Shown: piece by piece, positions 16,769 to 27,405 of the stretch
How the letters are laid out: every line of letters begins with the position of its first letter
Numbering within the stretch: position 1 is the stretch's first letter
Assembly (NCBI RefSeq): GCF_003966125.1
Contig: NZ_RXMA01000016.1
Coordinates: 61,553 to 125,552, forward strand
DNA from: Azospirillum griseum
Lineage (GTDB): Bacteria > Pseudomonadota > Alphaproteobacteria > Azospirillales > Azospirillaceae
Direction: 5' to 3'
Length of the DNA stretch: 64,000 nt
The notes under the pieces: model-generated
Database searches by the model: none
Told to the model about the DNA's origin: nothing
What the model saw: only the letters and a program-made list of their open reading frames with translations
Translations under genes and position numbers: made by a program

Positions 16769-17569
16769 TCAGCGATCCTCGGCGGACCACGCGCCCAGCA
16801 GTTTGGGGAGATCGCCAAAACGGGCGATCAGGCCGAACACCAGCGCGGCGACGGCGACGAACAGCACGGCGATGGCCGCCATCGTCGGGGTGTAGCCGTA
16901 ACGCAGCGCGTTGAAGATCTTGACCGGCAGCGTTTCCATCGTGAAGCCGACGGTCATGTAGGAGATGATGTATTCGTTGAGTGACAGCACGAAGGCAAAG
17001 GCGAAGCCCGACACCACATAGGGCCGGATCAGCGGGACCACCACGGTGCGCAGCACGGTGCGGTCGTCCGCCCCCATCGTCGCCGCCGCTTCCACCAGCG
17101 TCGGTTCGATGGCGGAAAAACCCAGCGTCACCGTCACCAGCGGCAGAGTCACGAAAAAGATGCCGTGGCTGACCACCACGGTCCACGCCTCGCCAAAGAA
17201 ACCGGCGGTGGTCCAGAAGCCAAGGAGTCCCAGCGCGGTGATGACCGGCGGCAGGACAAAGGGCATCAGCCCCAGCGCGTGCACCAGCTTGGCCCACGGC
17301 GCGTGGTAGCGCCACAGGAACCAGGCGAGCGGAAAGGCGACCAGCACCGCCAGCGCCGCCGACAGGGTCGCCACCAGCAGGCTCGCGGTCAGGGCATCAC
17401 GCCAGCCGTGATCGGTGACGATCTCCGCGTACCAGCCCAGCGAAAAGCCCTGCGGCGGGAAGGTCAGCGCCTTTTTGGCGTTGATCGACACCCCGGCGAC
17501 GACGATCAGCGGCAGCGCCAGGAACAGGGCGACCGCCGACAGGAACAGGCGGTTGAGATAGGCGCTCAT
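16769..17569 (-). CDS. ABC transporter permease, PotC-like
   Basis: Encodes 266 residues with six helices. The start ATG 17569 overlaps the stop of the preceding permease (ATGA). The cytoplasmic EAA loop reads EAAATMGADDRTVLRTVVVP, which contacts the ATPase. The C-terminal half contains SGFAFAFVLSLNEYIISYMT, close to PotC/YdcV-type spermidine permeases. It should pair with the upstream PotB-like permease and the ATPase at 18417 to import polyamine-type cations. The ureohydrolase follows in the same operon. Confidence 0.9.
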   Translation of the reverse strand: MSAYLNRLFLSAVALFLALPLIVVAGVSINAKKALTFPPQGFSLGWYAEIVTDHGWRDALTASLLVATLSAALAVLVAFPLAWFLWRYHAPWAKLVHALGLMPFVLPPVITALGLLGFWTTAGFFGEAWTVVVSHGIFFVTLPLVTVTLGFSAIEPTLVEAAATMGADDRTVLRTVVVPLIRPYVVSGFAFAFVLSLNEYIISYMTVGFTMETLPVKIFNALRYGYTPTMAAIAVLFVAVAALVFGLIARFGDLPKLLGAWSAEDR

Positions 17570-18416
17570 GCCGCGTTCTCCTTCTTGCCGACCAGAAGCG
17601 ACAGCCCGACCAGCCCCAGGCTGACCAGAACCAGAAACACCGCCATCGCGGCGGCAAACGGCATGTTGGCCTGGAACAGCGCCTGATCGGTGATGAGCAC
17701 CGACAGCGTCCAGTGCTGGGGCCGTCCCAGCAACTGCGGCAGCAGATAGCAGCCCAGCGCGAAGACGAAGACCATGATGAGGGTGGCGACGATGCTGTTG
17801 CGCAGCGCCGGAACCACCACGGTGAAAAAGCCTTTGAGCGGGGACGACCCCAGGGTCCGCGCCGCCTCCATCAGGGTGGGATCGAGCCGTGACAGCGCCG
17901 GGTAGAGCACCAGCACCGTGTAGGGGAAGGCCTGATAGACGATCCCGACCAGCACCGCCCCCAACCCCGGCGACAGCGAGGTCGGCGCGTCCATCAGCCC
18001 CAGCATCACCAGCAGGTTGGTCAACCCGGCGTTGGCCGACAGCAGCGTGGCCCAGGCAAAGCCGATGATGACCTCCGACAGCGACAGCACCGACAGCAGG
18101 AAGACCAGCCACAGCACCTGCGTCCGCCGCCGCAACCGGGTCAGCAGATAGGTGAAGGGAAAGGCCAGCGCCACCGACAGCACGGCCACCCCGGCGGCCA
18201 GCAGCATGGAAAAGCTCAGCACCCGCCCGAAAAACACCGAGAGGAAACGGGCGTAGTTCGACCAGACAAAGGCCGGTTCGTAAAACCCTCCTTCCACCCG
18301 CTGGAAGAAGGAGACGGCGATCATCAGGCCAAAGGGAACGGCGAAGAACAGCAACAGCATCGCGGCGGGAAAGGCGATGGGGCCGTAATCGGCGGCCCGC
18401 CGGGGCGCTTGCCGCA

Positions 18417-18420
<4 letters not shown>
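17566..18420 (-). CDS. ABC transporter permease, PotB-like
   Basis: Encodes 284 residues with six hydrophobic segments, the first at about 14-36. The EAA loop is EAARTLGSSPLKGFFTVVVP, and the last helices carry MVFVFALGCYLLPQLLG, as in PotB-type permeases. Two consecutive Met codons (18420 and 18417) both overlap the ATPase stop; the second gives an ATGA junction. It forms the channel heterodimer with the PotC-like protein. Confidence 0.9.
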
Positions 18421-19454
<1,034 letters not shown>

Positions 19455-19533
19455 GGAGACTTCCCGAAGTGGCGTGATGGCATCAGGTCAGGCCCCTTCC
19501 CCGCGCGGCGGGAAAGGGGCGACGGCAATTCCC

Positions 19534-20628
19534 TTACCCGACGATCATCTCCGTCCATTTCTGGTTCAGCCAGTCGGCCTTGCTGAGATACAGGTCATAG
19601 CGCGGGATGATCGGCGCGATGTCGCTCGACACCCCGGCGAACTCGGCGTCGGTCAGGTCGGTCTTCTTGCGGTCGATGGTGGGGGCGGTGCCAACCTTGC
19701 GCGACAGCAGCGCCTGAATGGACGGCTGGCACATGTAATTGATGAAGATGTGGGCCTGCTCGGCCTTCTTCGACGCCCGGCTGACCGCCCAACTGCCGGA
19801 ATCGGTGATCCCGCCCTCCTTCGGGAAGGTGGAGCGCACCGGATGGCCATCGGCCACCGCCAACCCGGTGACGTCGTGGTAATATTGGCCCATCGGCACC
19901 TCGCCCGCCTTCAGGGCGGCTTCGAACTGGGCCTCGTCGCGGTACCACAGCTTCACGTTCTTGCGCAGCTCGCTCAATTTCTTGAAGCAATCGAGCTGCC
20001 CGGCTTCGGTGTCCAGATGCTTGGTGCCACCGAAGAAGGTCGCCGCCGTCACCTCCAGCAGGAAGGAGTTGGAGACCAGGGCCATCAGGCCCAACTGGTC
20101 CTTGCGCTTGGCATCCCACAACGCCGCCCAGGAGGACGGGGTTTCCGGGATCGCCTTGGTGTTCGACACCAGGGTGATGTACCACGACACGGCACCGATG
20201 CCGGCCACCCGGCCATCGGGGTATTTGTTGACCAGATGGGGCAGCACCGCCGCCGCGTTTGGCAGCTTCGCCAGATCCAGGGCCGTCCACAGCTTGGCGT
20301 TGATGCCCTTCAGCATGCCGACCTGCGCGATCATCGACACGTCGGCGGGGGCTTGGTTGGCGCGGGCGGCCTGTTCCAACTGGACCAGCCACGCGTCGCC
20401 GGTCGGTTCGGCCACCGACTCCACGGCGATTCCGGTTGCCTTGGTGAATTCAGGGAAGATGTGCTTGTCAAAGCTGTCTTTGAAGTAACCGCCGTAAACG
20501 CCGACCTTCAGCGTCTCCGCCGCGCGCAGAATCGACGGGGCGGCCATCAACCCGACCGCCGCCGCGCCACCGGCCAGAATGGCGCGACGCCCCACCAGCA
20601 GACCGCCCGCCATGTTGTTCGTTTTCAT
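19534..20628 (-). CDS. Extracellular solute-binding protein, PotD-like, Tat-type signal
   Basis: Encodes 364 residues. The N-terminus has a twin-arginine pair in GRRAILAGGAAAVGLMAAPS, then cleavage near ILRAAETL; a Tat signal is likely though the motif is not perfect. The mature part begins LKVGVYGGYFKDSFDKHIF, the lobe-I pattern of PotD/PotF proteins, and continues with FTKATGIAVE and SWAALWD. It should deliver a cationic amine or guanidino compound to the permease pair encoded downstream. It is the first gene of the operon; the 272-bp divergent region to 20901 must hold the promoter, but I see no clear operator there. Confidence 0.88.
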   Translation of the reverse strand: MKTNNMAGGLLVGRRAILAGGAAAVGLMAAPSILRAAETLKVGVYGGYFKDSFDKHIFPEFTKATGIAVESVAEPTGDAWLVQLEQAARANQAPADVSMIAQVGMLKGINAKLWTALDLAKLPNAAAVLPHLVNKYPDGRVAGIGAVSWYITLVSNTKAIPETPSSWAALWDAKRKDQLGLMALVSNSFLLEVTAATFFGGTKHLDTEAGQLDCFKKLSELRKNVKLWYRDEAQFEAALKAGEVPMGQYYHDVTGLAVADGHPVRSTFPKEGGITDSGSWAVSRASKKAEQAHIFINYMCQPSIQALLSRKVGTAPTIDRKKTDLTDAEFAGVSSDIAPIIPRYDLYLSKADWLNQKWTEMIVG

Positions 20629-20900
20629 CGTGAAACTCCGCGTGAATGCTTCCCGTTGCGCTCATCCGGCGGCCATTTTGTTTGTTTCTTGCGCGTGGGC
20701 GCGTGGCTTGGGATGGCGTTGAGTCTTCACTAACCGCCGGACCGGGTGGGAAGAATAGGGATTTGCGGAAATTCGCTTTGATGATTGTCAAACTAAGTGG
20801 GCAAAGCATGGTCGGGTTGGTGGCAGGGAAACGTCACGGGACGGTCACGATGCGCGTGTTACCGTTCGGGACACCCCGCCGCATCGCTTGAGGTTGCTCT

Positions 20901-21728
20901 ATGCAAAGCTCATTTCCCACACGCCCTGAACCTTTCCGCCGCTCGCCCAACCGCTCGTCCCGTCGTGGTGTGCTGCGCCTGACCGCCGTTGCGTTGGCTG
21001 TTTTGGCCTTGGCGTTCCCCGTCCTGTCCACGCCCGCCGTTGCGCAGGACAAGACCATCCGCCTGACCTCGCTGGATTGGCCACCCTTCAGCGGCGACAC
21101 GCTGAAGGACAAGGGGGCCGCCGTGGCCGTGGTGCGCGCCGCCTTCGCCGCCGTCGGTTATTCGGTCGATGTGGCCTTCTATCCCTGGAACCGCGCGGTG
21201 GCCCAAGTGAAGGACGGCGGGGAGTTCCAGGGCTATTTCCCGGAATACGCCGGGGCGGAGGTGGAGCGCGATTTCACCCTGTCGGTGCCGCTGGGAAGCA
21301 GCCCGTTGGGGTTTGCCGAACGGACGGCGGCCCCGGTTTCATGGACCAACCTGTCGGATCTGAAGGGCAAGAAGATTGGCGTTGTCGATGGCTATGTGAA
21401 CACCGAGGATCTCGATGGCCGCATCGCCAAGGGCGCGTTGCACGCCGACAAGGCCAACAGCGACCTGACCAATCTGAAAAAGCTTCTGGCCGAGCGCATT
21501 GATTTGGCGGTGGTTGATCGGGCGGTGATGAAGGACCTGATCCGCAGCACGCCGCAATTGGCTGAATCCGCCGACAAGTTGCGCTTCAACCCGACGATCC
21601 TGGAAGACAAGACCCTGCACATCGCCTTTCGCAAGGACGCCAACGGCCAAGCCTTGGCCAAGCTTTTCGCCGAGGGCATGGCGAAGATCGACGCCAAGGC
21701 GATTCTCGCCCGCGCGCTGGGCGAATGA
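20901..21728 (+). CDS. Family-3 solute-binding-like periplasmic protein
   Basis: Encodes 275 residues. An Arg-rich N-terminus with SSRRGVLRLTAVALAVLALA and cleavage near AVAQ suggests export, possibly by Tat. The mature sequence begins IRLTSLDWPPFSGDTLKDKG, typical of family-3 (HisJ/GlnH-fold) proteins, and has the second-lobe pattern LKGKKIGVVDGYVNTEDLDG. There is no permease or ATPase next to it, so it is an orphan binding protein. Such orphans can serve a distant transporter or a sensor. The gene is monocistronic and ends at the shared terminator 21739-21770. Confidence 0.85.
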   Translation: MQSSFPTRPEPFRRSPNRSSRRGVLRLTAVALAVLALAFPVLSTPAVAQDKTIRLTSLDWPPFSGDTLKDKGAAVAVVRAAFAAVGYSVDVAFYPWNRAVAQVKDGGEFQGYFPEYAGAEVERDFTLSVPLGSSPLGFAERTAAPVSWTNLSDLKGKKIGVVDGYVNTEDLDGRIAKGALHADKANSDLTNLKKLLAERIDLAVVDRAVMKDLIRSTPQLAESADKLRFNPTILEDKTLHIAFRKDANGQALAKLFAEGMAKIDAKAILARALGE

Positions 21729-21738
21729 CGGTTCCGTG

Positions 21739-21770
21739 CGTTCCGGGGTGGTGCCCGCCACCCCGGAACG
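21739..21770. terminator. Bidirectional hairpin between convergent SBP and guaC genes
   Basis: CGTTCCGGGGTGG and CCACCCCGGAACG form a perfect 13-bp stem with a 6-nt loop (TGCCCG), 11 bases after the binding-protein stop. T-runs are short. Confidence 0.8.
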
Positions 21771-21791
21771 CCATCGGTTTGGCGTGTGGGA

Positions 21792-22838
21792 TCAACCGCC
21801 GCCGAACACGGTGTTGAGTTGCGCGCCGACGCGGACGAAGGTGGTGCGTTTGGGCACCTCCTTCAGCTTGGTGGCCCCGATGTAGGTCATCATGCTGCGC
21901 ACGCCGCCCATGATCTCCTGCACGGTTCCATCGACCGGGCCGCGATAGGGAACCTCCACCGTCTTGCCTTCCGACGCGCGGTAGGACGCCACGCCGCCCG
22001 CGTATTTGTGCATCGCCGTGTCGGACGACATGCCGTAGAAGGTCATGGCGACCGGGATCCGTTGGCCATCGCGCTCCTCATGGCGCAGGTCGCCTTCGCA
22101 TTCGTCGTGCCCGGCCAGCATGCCGCCCAGCATGACGAAATCGGCCCCCGCGCCATAGGCCTTGGACAGATCGCCCGGCACGGTGCAGCCGCCATCGCCG
22201 CAGACCTGCCCCTTCAGCCCATGGGCGGCGTCGGCGCATTCGATGATCGCCGACAATTGCGGGTAGCCGACACCGGTCATCTTGCGGGTGGTGCAGACAG
22301 ACCCCGGCCCGATGCCGACCTTGACGATGTCGGCCCCGGCCAGCAGCAGGGCTTCGGTCATGTCGCCGGTCACGACGTTGCCCGCCATGATGACGATGTC
22401 GGGGTTTTCCTCGCGCATGCGGGCGACGGTCTCGACAAAGCGTTCCGTGTAACCGTTGGCGACGTCGATGCACAGCTTGTCCACCGGGGCCTTGGCCTTG
22501 ACCGCCCTGAACTTGTCGGCGTCAGCCTCGGTGATGCCCAGGGAATAGAAGACGTTGCCGGAGTCATCGCTCTGGAAGAAGGCGATCAGATCGTCCGCCG
22601 GGTAATGCTTGTGCAGCGCGGTCATCGCGCCATAGCGCGACAGCGCGCGCGCCATGCCCATCGTGCCGACCACATCCATGTTGGCGGCGATCAGGGGGAA
22701 GCCGGTCCAATCCCGCTGGTTGTGCAGAAAGGTGAAGGTCCGGTTGATGTTGACGTCGTTGCGGCTTTGCAGGGTGCTGCGCTTTGGCCGGATCAGCACA
22801 TCCTTGAAATCGAGCTTCAGGTCGCTTTCGATGATCAC
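21792..22838 (-). CDS. guaC: GMP reductase
   Basis: Encodes 348 residues, the usual GuaC length. Like E. coli GuaC it has no CBS domains, unlike IMP dehydrogenase. The N-terminus [18 protein letters not shown] and the catalytic loop [20 protein letters not shown] with its cysteine are diagnostic. The phosphate-binding stretch [20 protein letters not shown] and the flap [16 protein letters not shown] are intact. It reduces GMP to IMP and ammonia with NADPH, balancing purine pools in the cytosol. It stands alone on the minus strand; no purine riboswitch or operator is visible in the 149-bp gap to the divergent hydrolase gene. Confidence 0.95.
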   Translation of the reverse strand: MIIESDLKLDFKDVLIRPKRSTLQSRNDVNINRTFTFLHNQRDWTGFPLIAANMDVVGTMGMARALSRYGAMTALHKHYPADDLIAFFQSDDSGNVFYSLGITEADADKFRAVKAKAPVDKLCIDVANGYTERFVETVARMREENPDIVIMAGNVVTGDMTEALLLAGADIVKVGIGPGSVCTTRKMTGVGYPQLSAIIECADAAHGLKGQVCGDGGCTVPGDLSKAYGAGADFVMLGGMLAGHDECEGDLRHEERDGQRIPVAMTFYGMSSDTAMHKYAGGVASYRASEGKTVEVPYRGPVDGTVQEIMGGVRSMMTYIGATKLKEVPKRTTFVRVGAQLNTVFGGG

Positions 22839-22987
22839 CGCTCACCTGTCCTTGCCCGCGTGACCGGGCTGTCGGTTGAAAGACGCGCTCTATCTTGTAC
22901 AGAGTGGGCGGGGGAAACGGCTTCGGCAAGCCCGATGTGCGTCCCGCCCATGGAACAGCGGGCAACGGACAGAGCAGGATGAACGGC

Positions 22988-23656
22988 ATGAACGAACAAA
23001 CCAGCGGTTGGATCCGTCTGCGCGCGGCGGACGGGCACGGCTTTCGCGCCTACCACGCCCCGGCGCGGGGGGAGGAGATCGGCCGCATCCTGCTGGCCCC
23101 GGAGATTTTCGGCATCAACCGCCACATCCGCGCGGTGTGCGACGGCTTTGCGGCGGACGGTTATCGGGTGGTCGCCCCGGACCTGTTCGAACGGGCCGAA
23201 CCGGCGGTCGAACTCGCCTATGACGAGGCCGGGGTTGCGCGCGGGCGGGCGCTGAAAGGCCGGGTGTCCACCGACGACGCGCTGCTCGACCTCACCGCCG
23301 CGCTGGACGCGCTGGGCGGGGCGGCGGCGATGGTCGGCTATTGTTGGGGCGGCAGCCTGACGTGGATGGCGGCGGCCCGCCTGCCGCTGCGCGCGGCCAT
23401 CGGCTATTACGGCGGCGACATCGGCAAGAACCTGGACGCTTCCCCGCGCGCGCCGACCCTGCTGCATTTCGGCGAACAGGACCACGCCATCCCCCTGTCG
23501 GTGGCCGAGGCGGTGCGCGCCCGTCACCCGACGGTCGCTGTCCACCTCTACCCCGCCGGTCACGGTTTCAACTGCGACGAACGCGGCAGCCACCACCCCG
23601 CCAGCGCCGCCCTGGCCCGCACCCGCACGCTGGGCCTGCTGCGCGCGGTGTTTTGA
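22988..23656 (+). CDS. Dienelactone hydrolase family protein
   Basis: Encodes 222 residues from ATG 22988, for which GAGCAGGA is well spaced; ATG 22979 is an alternative. It has an alpha/beta hydrolase fold with the DLH triad: nucleophile Cys in VGYCWGGSL, Asp in GEQDHAIP and His in AGHGFNCDE. ILLAPEIFGINRHIR and the substrate-cavity motif APDLF are typical of carboxymethylenebutenolidase-like enzymes. No chlorocatechol or catechol pathway genes are nearby, so the physiological lactone or ester substrate is unknown. Its stop is only 6 bases from the convergent glpR stop. Confidence 0.88.
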   Translation: MNEQTSGWIRLRAADGHGFRAYHAPARGEEIGRILLAPEIFGINRHIRAVCDGFAADGYRVVAPDLFERAEPAVELAYDEAGVARGRALKGRVSTDDALLDLTAALDALGGAAAMVGYCWGGSLTWMAAARLPLRAAIGYYGGDIGKNLDASPRAPTLLHFGEQDHAIPLSVAEAVRARHPTVAVHLYPAGHGFNCDERGSHHPASAALARTRTLGLLRAVF

Positions 23657-23662
23657 GGGGGG

Positions 23663-24481
23663 TTACTCCTCCTCCCCGGCTTCCTCCGCGCCGCCGTTGC
23701 TGTCCGATCCGTCGGCGACGTGAACCTGGCAGTCGGCGGTGGACAGGACCTCCATCAGGTCGGGTGGGGGCAGGCGGTCGGTGAAGAGGTCGTCGAGGAC
23801 GCGGACGTCGGCCATGCGGATCATGGCGTTGCGGCCGAATTTGGTGTGGTCCGTCACCAGGAAGACGCGGCGGGAGCTTTCGATGATGGCGCGGGCGACG
23901 CGGACCTCCTGTTCGTCGTAATCCAGCAGGTCGCCTTCGCTGTCGATGCCGCTGATGCCGATGATGCCGATGTCGACCTTGTAGCGGCGGATGAACTCCA
24001 CCGTCGCCTCGCCGATGATGCCGCCGTCGCGTTCGCGCACCTGGCCGCCCGCGATGGACAGGGCGAAGTTGGTGTTCTTGTGCAGGATGGTGGCGACGTT
24101 CAGGTTGTTGGTCAGCACGCGCAGCCGCTTGTGGCCCAACAGCGCCTGGGCCACCGCCTCCGTCGTCGTGCCGATGTTGAGGAAGAGGGACGCGTCTTCC
24201 GGCACATGGCGGGCGACCAGTTCCGCGATCTTGCGCTTTTCGTCGGCCATCAAGGTCTGGCGCGTGGTGTAGGCGATGTTCTCCACGCTTGACGGCACGG
24301 TGACGCCGCCCCGGAAGCGGCGCACCGCCGCCTGCCCGGCCAGATGTTCGATGTCACGGCGGATGGTTTGCGGCGTGACGTCGAAATGCTCGGCCAGCCA
24401 TTGGATTTGCACCATCCCCTTGGCGTGGACCAGGGCAACGATCTCCTGCTGGCGGTGTTCGGCGTCAAGGCGTGCGTCCAT
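23663..24481 (-). CDS. glpR: DeoR-family glycerol-3-phosphate regulon repressor
   Basis: Encodes 272 residues. The N-terminal winged helix reads [20 protein letters not shown] (about 24-43), the DeoR signature. The effector half has the sugar-phosphate-binding pattern [16 protein letters not shown], the LTNNLNVA box, [14 protein letters not shown] and DHTKFGR, matching GlpR repressors that release DNA on glycerol-3-phosphate. The C-terminus is an acidic tail ([10 protein letters not shown]), not needed for the fold. The regulated glp operon lies 2.9 kb away beyond a chemoreceptor gene. CGAAA-rich repeats and a palindrome upstream (24562-24716) suggest autoregulation. Confidence 0.9.
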   Translation of the reverse strand: MDARLDAEHRQQEIVALVHAKGMVQIQWLAEHFDVTPQTIRRDIEHLAGQAAVRRFRGGVTVPSSVENIAYTTRQTLMADEKRKIAELVARHVPEDASLFLNIGTTTEAVAQALLGHKRLRVLTNNLNVATILHKNTNFALSIAGGQVRERDGGIIGEATVEFIRRYKVDIGIIGISGIDSEGDLLDYDEQEVRVARAIIESSRRVFLVTDHTKFGRNAMIRMADVRVLDDLFTDRLPPPDLMEVLSTADCQVHVADGSDSNGGAEEAGEEE

Positions 24482-24561
24482 CCAACCACTCTCCCAAAGG
24501 CGAAAACGGGCAACGGCATCAAACAGGACCGATCCGCAGGAACGGACAGGCGCGAAAGCCG

Positions 24562-24716
24562 TCAAAACGAAAAGCGAAACCCTCACCGCGCGTTGTTTCG
24601 CGTCCCCCGATGATCGCGGATCAGGGCATGCGCGAACCGTATCCGCAAAGTTGTTCGCAACACAAGCATGTTGCTTTACGAAAGCAAACGCGCGTGATAT
24701 GACGAAAACGAAACAC
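24562..24716. promoter_or_regulatory. CGAAA-repeat region with 17-bp palindrome (candidate GlpR operators)
   Basis: The 424-bp divergent gap between glpR and the chemoreceptor gene contains ACGAAAAGCGAAAC near 24567, the perfect palindrome TTGCTTT-ACG-AAAGCAA at 24671-24687, and GACGAAAACGAAAC at 24701-24714. Tandem CGAAA/TTTCG units are the type of site bound by DeoR-family repressors. The 9-mer ACGAAAGCA (24678-24686) recurs upstream of glpD (27357-27365). A GTTG-TTCG-CAAC hairpin lies at 24650-24661. I infer glpR autoregulation and possibly control of the chemoreceptor. The part from 24717 to 24905 shows nothing clear. Confidence 0.45.
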
Positions 24717-24905
24717 GGAACCCGCGCGATTCGGCCCTTGCCACCCCGTCCGCCACCACAGGCGGGAGGTGAGCGAGGGCTGTTGTGCGATCCATGCGGG
24801 TTTTCCCCGGCTTCTGTGAGCCGCCAACGCTGTTGCACGTTTGAAACCAACCACGGGCCGGAACGCGCAGCCACAAGCGCGACGCCTGACGTAAGGGAGA
24901 GAAGC

Positions 24906-27083
24906 ATGACCGCTGCGCCAGTTGCATCGCCCCCCACGGCCCCAAGCGGGGCAAGCATGGGCATACAAGGCCGTCTGTTCCTGGCCTTTGGCGGTGTCGC
25001 GGCGCTGGCGGCCTTTGCCAGCGCCATGGCGTGGTGGTCGTTCGGTGTGTTGGGTGACTCGATGACCCAAATTGGCCGCCATGGTGTGCCCTCCATTGTG
25101 CAATCGTTGTCGCTGGCCAAGGAAAGCACCGCCATCGCGGCGAACGCCCCGTCGGTTGCCAACGCCGCCACGCCGGAGGAGTTGGCCGAACGTCTGGGCG
25201 CGCTGACGCAACGCCTGTCCGGCCTGAAGGAGCGAATCGCGGCCTTGCGCGACGCCGCCGGGCCGGGGGCCTCGGCGGATTTGACCGCCGTGGCCGGGCT
25301 GGAACAGCGGATGACCGCCAACATCGAAAAGCTGGGCAAGCTGACCGGCGACCGGCTGGCCATCGAGAAGAAGTTGAGCGATCTGGTGGCCGACGCGGTG
25401 CTGTCGCACGAGGATTTCACCGACCTGATCGCGCCGCTGCTGGAGGTCTCCACCCTGTCGGTCAAAAACGTCGTCACCGATCTGGCCAGCGCCCAGGGCG
25501 GGGACACCGCCGCCACGCTGGCCAAGCGGCTGGCGGGAGAGGAACTGCCGATCATCACCGCGATGATGAGCGTGCAGGCCAACGGCAACCTTGCCTATGG
25601 CATGATCGCCGCCGCATCAAGCGTGCCCAGCGGCCCGTCGCTCAACAGCATCCGCTCCAAATATGATTGGGCGCTGCTGCGGGTGAACAACGCCATCGAC
25701 AGCGTGCCGAAGGACAATCAGGACCGTCCGGCCCTGGTCAAGGCGCGCGATGGGCTGGCGGTGTTCGGCAGCGGGGCGACCAGCGTGTTCCGCATCCGCA
25801 ACGATCAGGCCAGCGTCATGACGGAGATTGACAGCGCGCTGACCGAAACGCTCAACAGCGCCACCGAATTGAGCCAGACCATTGACCGCGTCGTCGCCAA
25901 CCAGCAGGGCCGGGTGGACGAGGATGTGGCGGCGTCGGAGGACAGCGTCAGCCACGCCGTGGCGGTGCAGAGCGCGACCACCGCGCTGGTGTTGCTGTCC
26001 TCGGCGCTCATTGCCTGGTTTTATGTGCGCAACCGGCTGACCCAACGCCTGCTGCGGGTGATCGCGGCGATGCGCGCGGTGGCGGCGGGCGACCTCAGCG
26101 TCGATGCCACGGTCGGTGGGCGGGACGAGATCGCCGACATGGCCCACACCGTCGGTGTGTTCCGCGCCAAGAGCCTGGAAATTCAGGATTTGCACGCGCG
26201 CCAGGAGATCATCCAGAGGCAGGCGGAGGAGGAGCGGGCGCGCACCGTCACCGCCATCACCTCCAGCATTGAGGCGAGCGTGAAGGGGGCGACGGCGACC
26301 ATTGCCACCACCTCCGCCGACATGCGCAGCGCGTCGGAAAGCATGACCGCCACCGCCGAACGCACCAGCGAGCAGATGGCGGCGGTGCGGCAGGCCGTGG
26401 CCGAAACCGCGATGAACGTGCAGACGGTGGCCTCGACCGCGACCGAACTGTCGGCCTCCATCGCCGAAATCACCCGGCAGGTCAGCGACAGCAGCCAGAT
26501 CGCCCGCAACGCGGTCGATGAGGCCCGCCACACCAGCGAGTTGATGAGCGCGCTGGCCACGGCGGCGCAAAAGATCGGCGACGTGGTGGGCATGATCAAC
26601 GCGATCGCCGGGCAAACCAACCTTCTGGCGCTCAACGCCACCATCGAGGCGGCCCGCGCCGGGGAGGCTGGTCGTGGTTTCGCCGTGGTTGCCGAAGAGG
26701 TGCGCAATCTGGCCAGCCAGACCGCCAAGGCGACGGAGGACATCGCCCAACAGGTGGCGTCGGTCCGCACCACCACGCAGGGCGCGGTGTCGGCCATCGA
26801 CGTCATTGGCCGCACCATCGGCAAAATCGACGAGATCACCGCCATCGTCGCCAGCGCGGTGGAGGAGCAGGTGGCGGCCACCAACGAAATCGCGCGCAGC
26901 ATCAACCACGCGTCGGGCGCGGTGCAGAGCATTTCCGAAACCGTGGCGGTGGTGGGCGAGGCGGTGAATCAGACCGGAAACGCCGCCAACAAGGTTCTGA
27001 ACGCAACACGCGCGCTTTCGAAACAATCCAGCGATCTGTCGGATGACGTCGATCAACTGCTGAGCCGCATCCGCGCCGCCTGA
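24906..27083 (+). CDS. Methyl-accepting chemotaxis protein with large helical sensor domain
   Basis: Encodes 725 residues from ATG 24906 (GGGAGAGAAGC upstream). A first helix at about 23-45 precedes a long, Ala/Leu-rich helical periplasmic region of around 300 residues, compatible with a helical bimodular (HBM)-type sensor. A second helix lies near 354-372 ([17 protein letters not shown]), then HAMP and the signalling coiled coil with tip [20 protein letters not shown]. No PilZ domain and no C-terminal CheR-docking pentapeptide is seen. The gene is inserted between glpR and the glp operon. Because both flanks concern glycerol, taxis toward glycerol or a related C3 compound is a guess worth testing, not a sequence-based call. 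Confidence 0.93.
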   Translation: MTAAPVASPPTAPSGASMGIQGRLFLAFGGVAALAAFASAMAWWSFGVLGDSMTQIGRHGVPSIVQSLSLAKESTAIAANAPSVANAATPEELAERLGALTQRLSGLKERIAALRDAAGPGASADLTAVAGLEQRMTANIEKLGKLTGDRLAIEKKLSDLVADAVLSHEDFTDLIAPLLEVSTLSVKNVVTDLASAQGGDTAATLAKRLAGEELPIITAMMSVQANGNLAYGMIAAASSVPSGPSLNSIRSKYDWALLRVNNAIDSVPKDNQDRPALVKARDGLAVFGSGATSVFRIRNDQASVMTEIDSALTETLNSATELSQTIDRVVANQQGRVDEDVAASEDSVSHAVAVQSATTALVLLSSALIAWFYVRNRLTQRLLRVIAAMRAVAAGDLSVDATVGGRDEIADMAHTVGVFRAKSLEIQDLHARQEIIQRQAEEERARTVTAITSSIEASVKGATATIATTSADMRSASESMTATAERTSEQMAAVRQAVAETAMNVQTVASTATELSASIAEITRQVSDSSQIARNAVDEARHTSELMSALATAAQKIGDVVGMINAIAGQTNLLALNATIEAARAGEAGRGFAVVAEEVRNLASQTAKATEDIAQQVASVRTTTQGAVSAIDVIGRTIGKIDEITAIVASAVEEQVAATNEIARSINHASGAVQSISETVAVVGEAVNQTGNAANKVLNATRALSKQSSDLSDDVDQLLSRIRAA

Positions 27084-27107
27084 GCGCGACGGAATGGCCG
27101 TGTTCGC

Positions 27108-27147
27108 AAAACGCCCCGTTCTCGCCCGCCGAGGACGGGGCGTTTTT
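27108..27147 (+). terminator. Rho-independent terminator after the second chemoreceptor gene
   Basis: AACGCCCCGTTCTCG pairs with CGAGGACGGGGCGTT (one T-G wobble), followed by T5. It isolates the glp operon from the chemoreceptor transcript. Confidence 0.9.
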
Positions 27148-27337
27148 GTGACGGATTCATTGCACACCAACGATCTATGCCGATTGGACAGGCGGTTTCC
27201 CGGCGCGGATGCGGGACCGGATTGGAAAAGGTGGGAGGCGTTGGCGCGTTCGTTGTTTTCGATAGGCAAACGGATCAAAGGGGCGTAGCGTCGAAATATG
27301 GTCCGTTCAACCAACATTTTCCTTTTCACGCGCTAAC

Positions 27338-27365
27338 GAACATTGTATGTTCCAAAACGAAAGCA
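27338..27365. promoter_or_regulatory. Candidate GlpR operator before glpD
   Basis: A perfect inverted repeat GAACAT-TGT-ATGTTC (27338-27352) and the adjacent ACGAAAGCA 9-mer (27357-27365, shared with the glpR upstream region) lie 41-68 bases before the glpD ATG. The hexamers are the same half-sites as in the E. coli GlpR operator but in the opposite relative orientation. The rest of 27148-27337 shows no clear promoter. Confidence 0.45.
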
Positions 27366-27405
27366 GCCGACCCCCGGACGGGGCGGCGCGACACGGAGAG
27401 GAACG

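Noticed and set aside
24276..24905. Upstream extension of the second chemoreceptor frame by 210 codons
   Set aside because: It overlaps the glpR gene and its promoter, has no domain, and ATG 24906 has a good ribosome site followed directly by the expected membrane helix.
27244..27262. Sigma-54-like sequence TGGCGCGTTCGTTGTTT before glpD
   Set aside because: The essential GC of the -12 element is GT, and the glycerol operon already has plausible GlpR sites and no enhancer-binding context.
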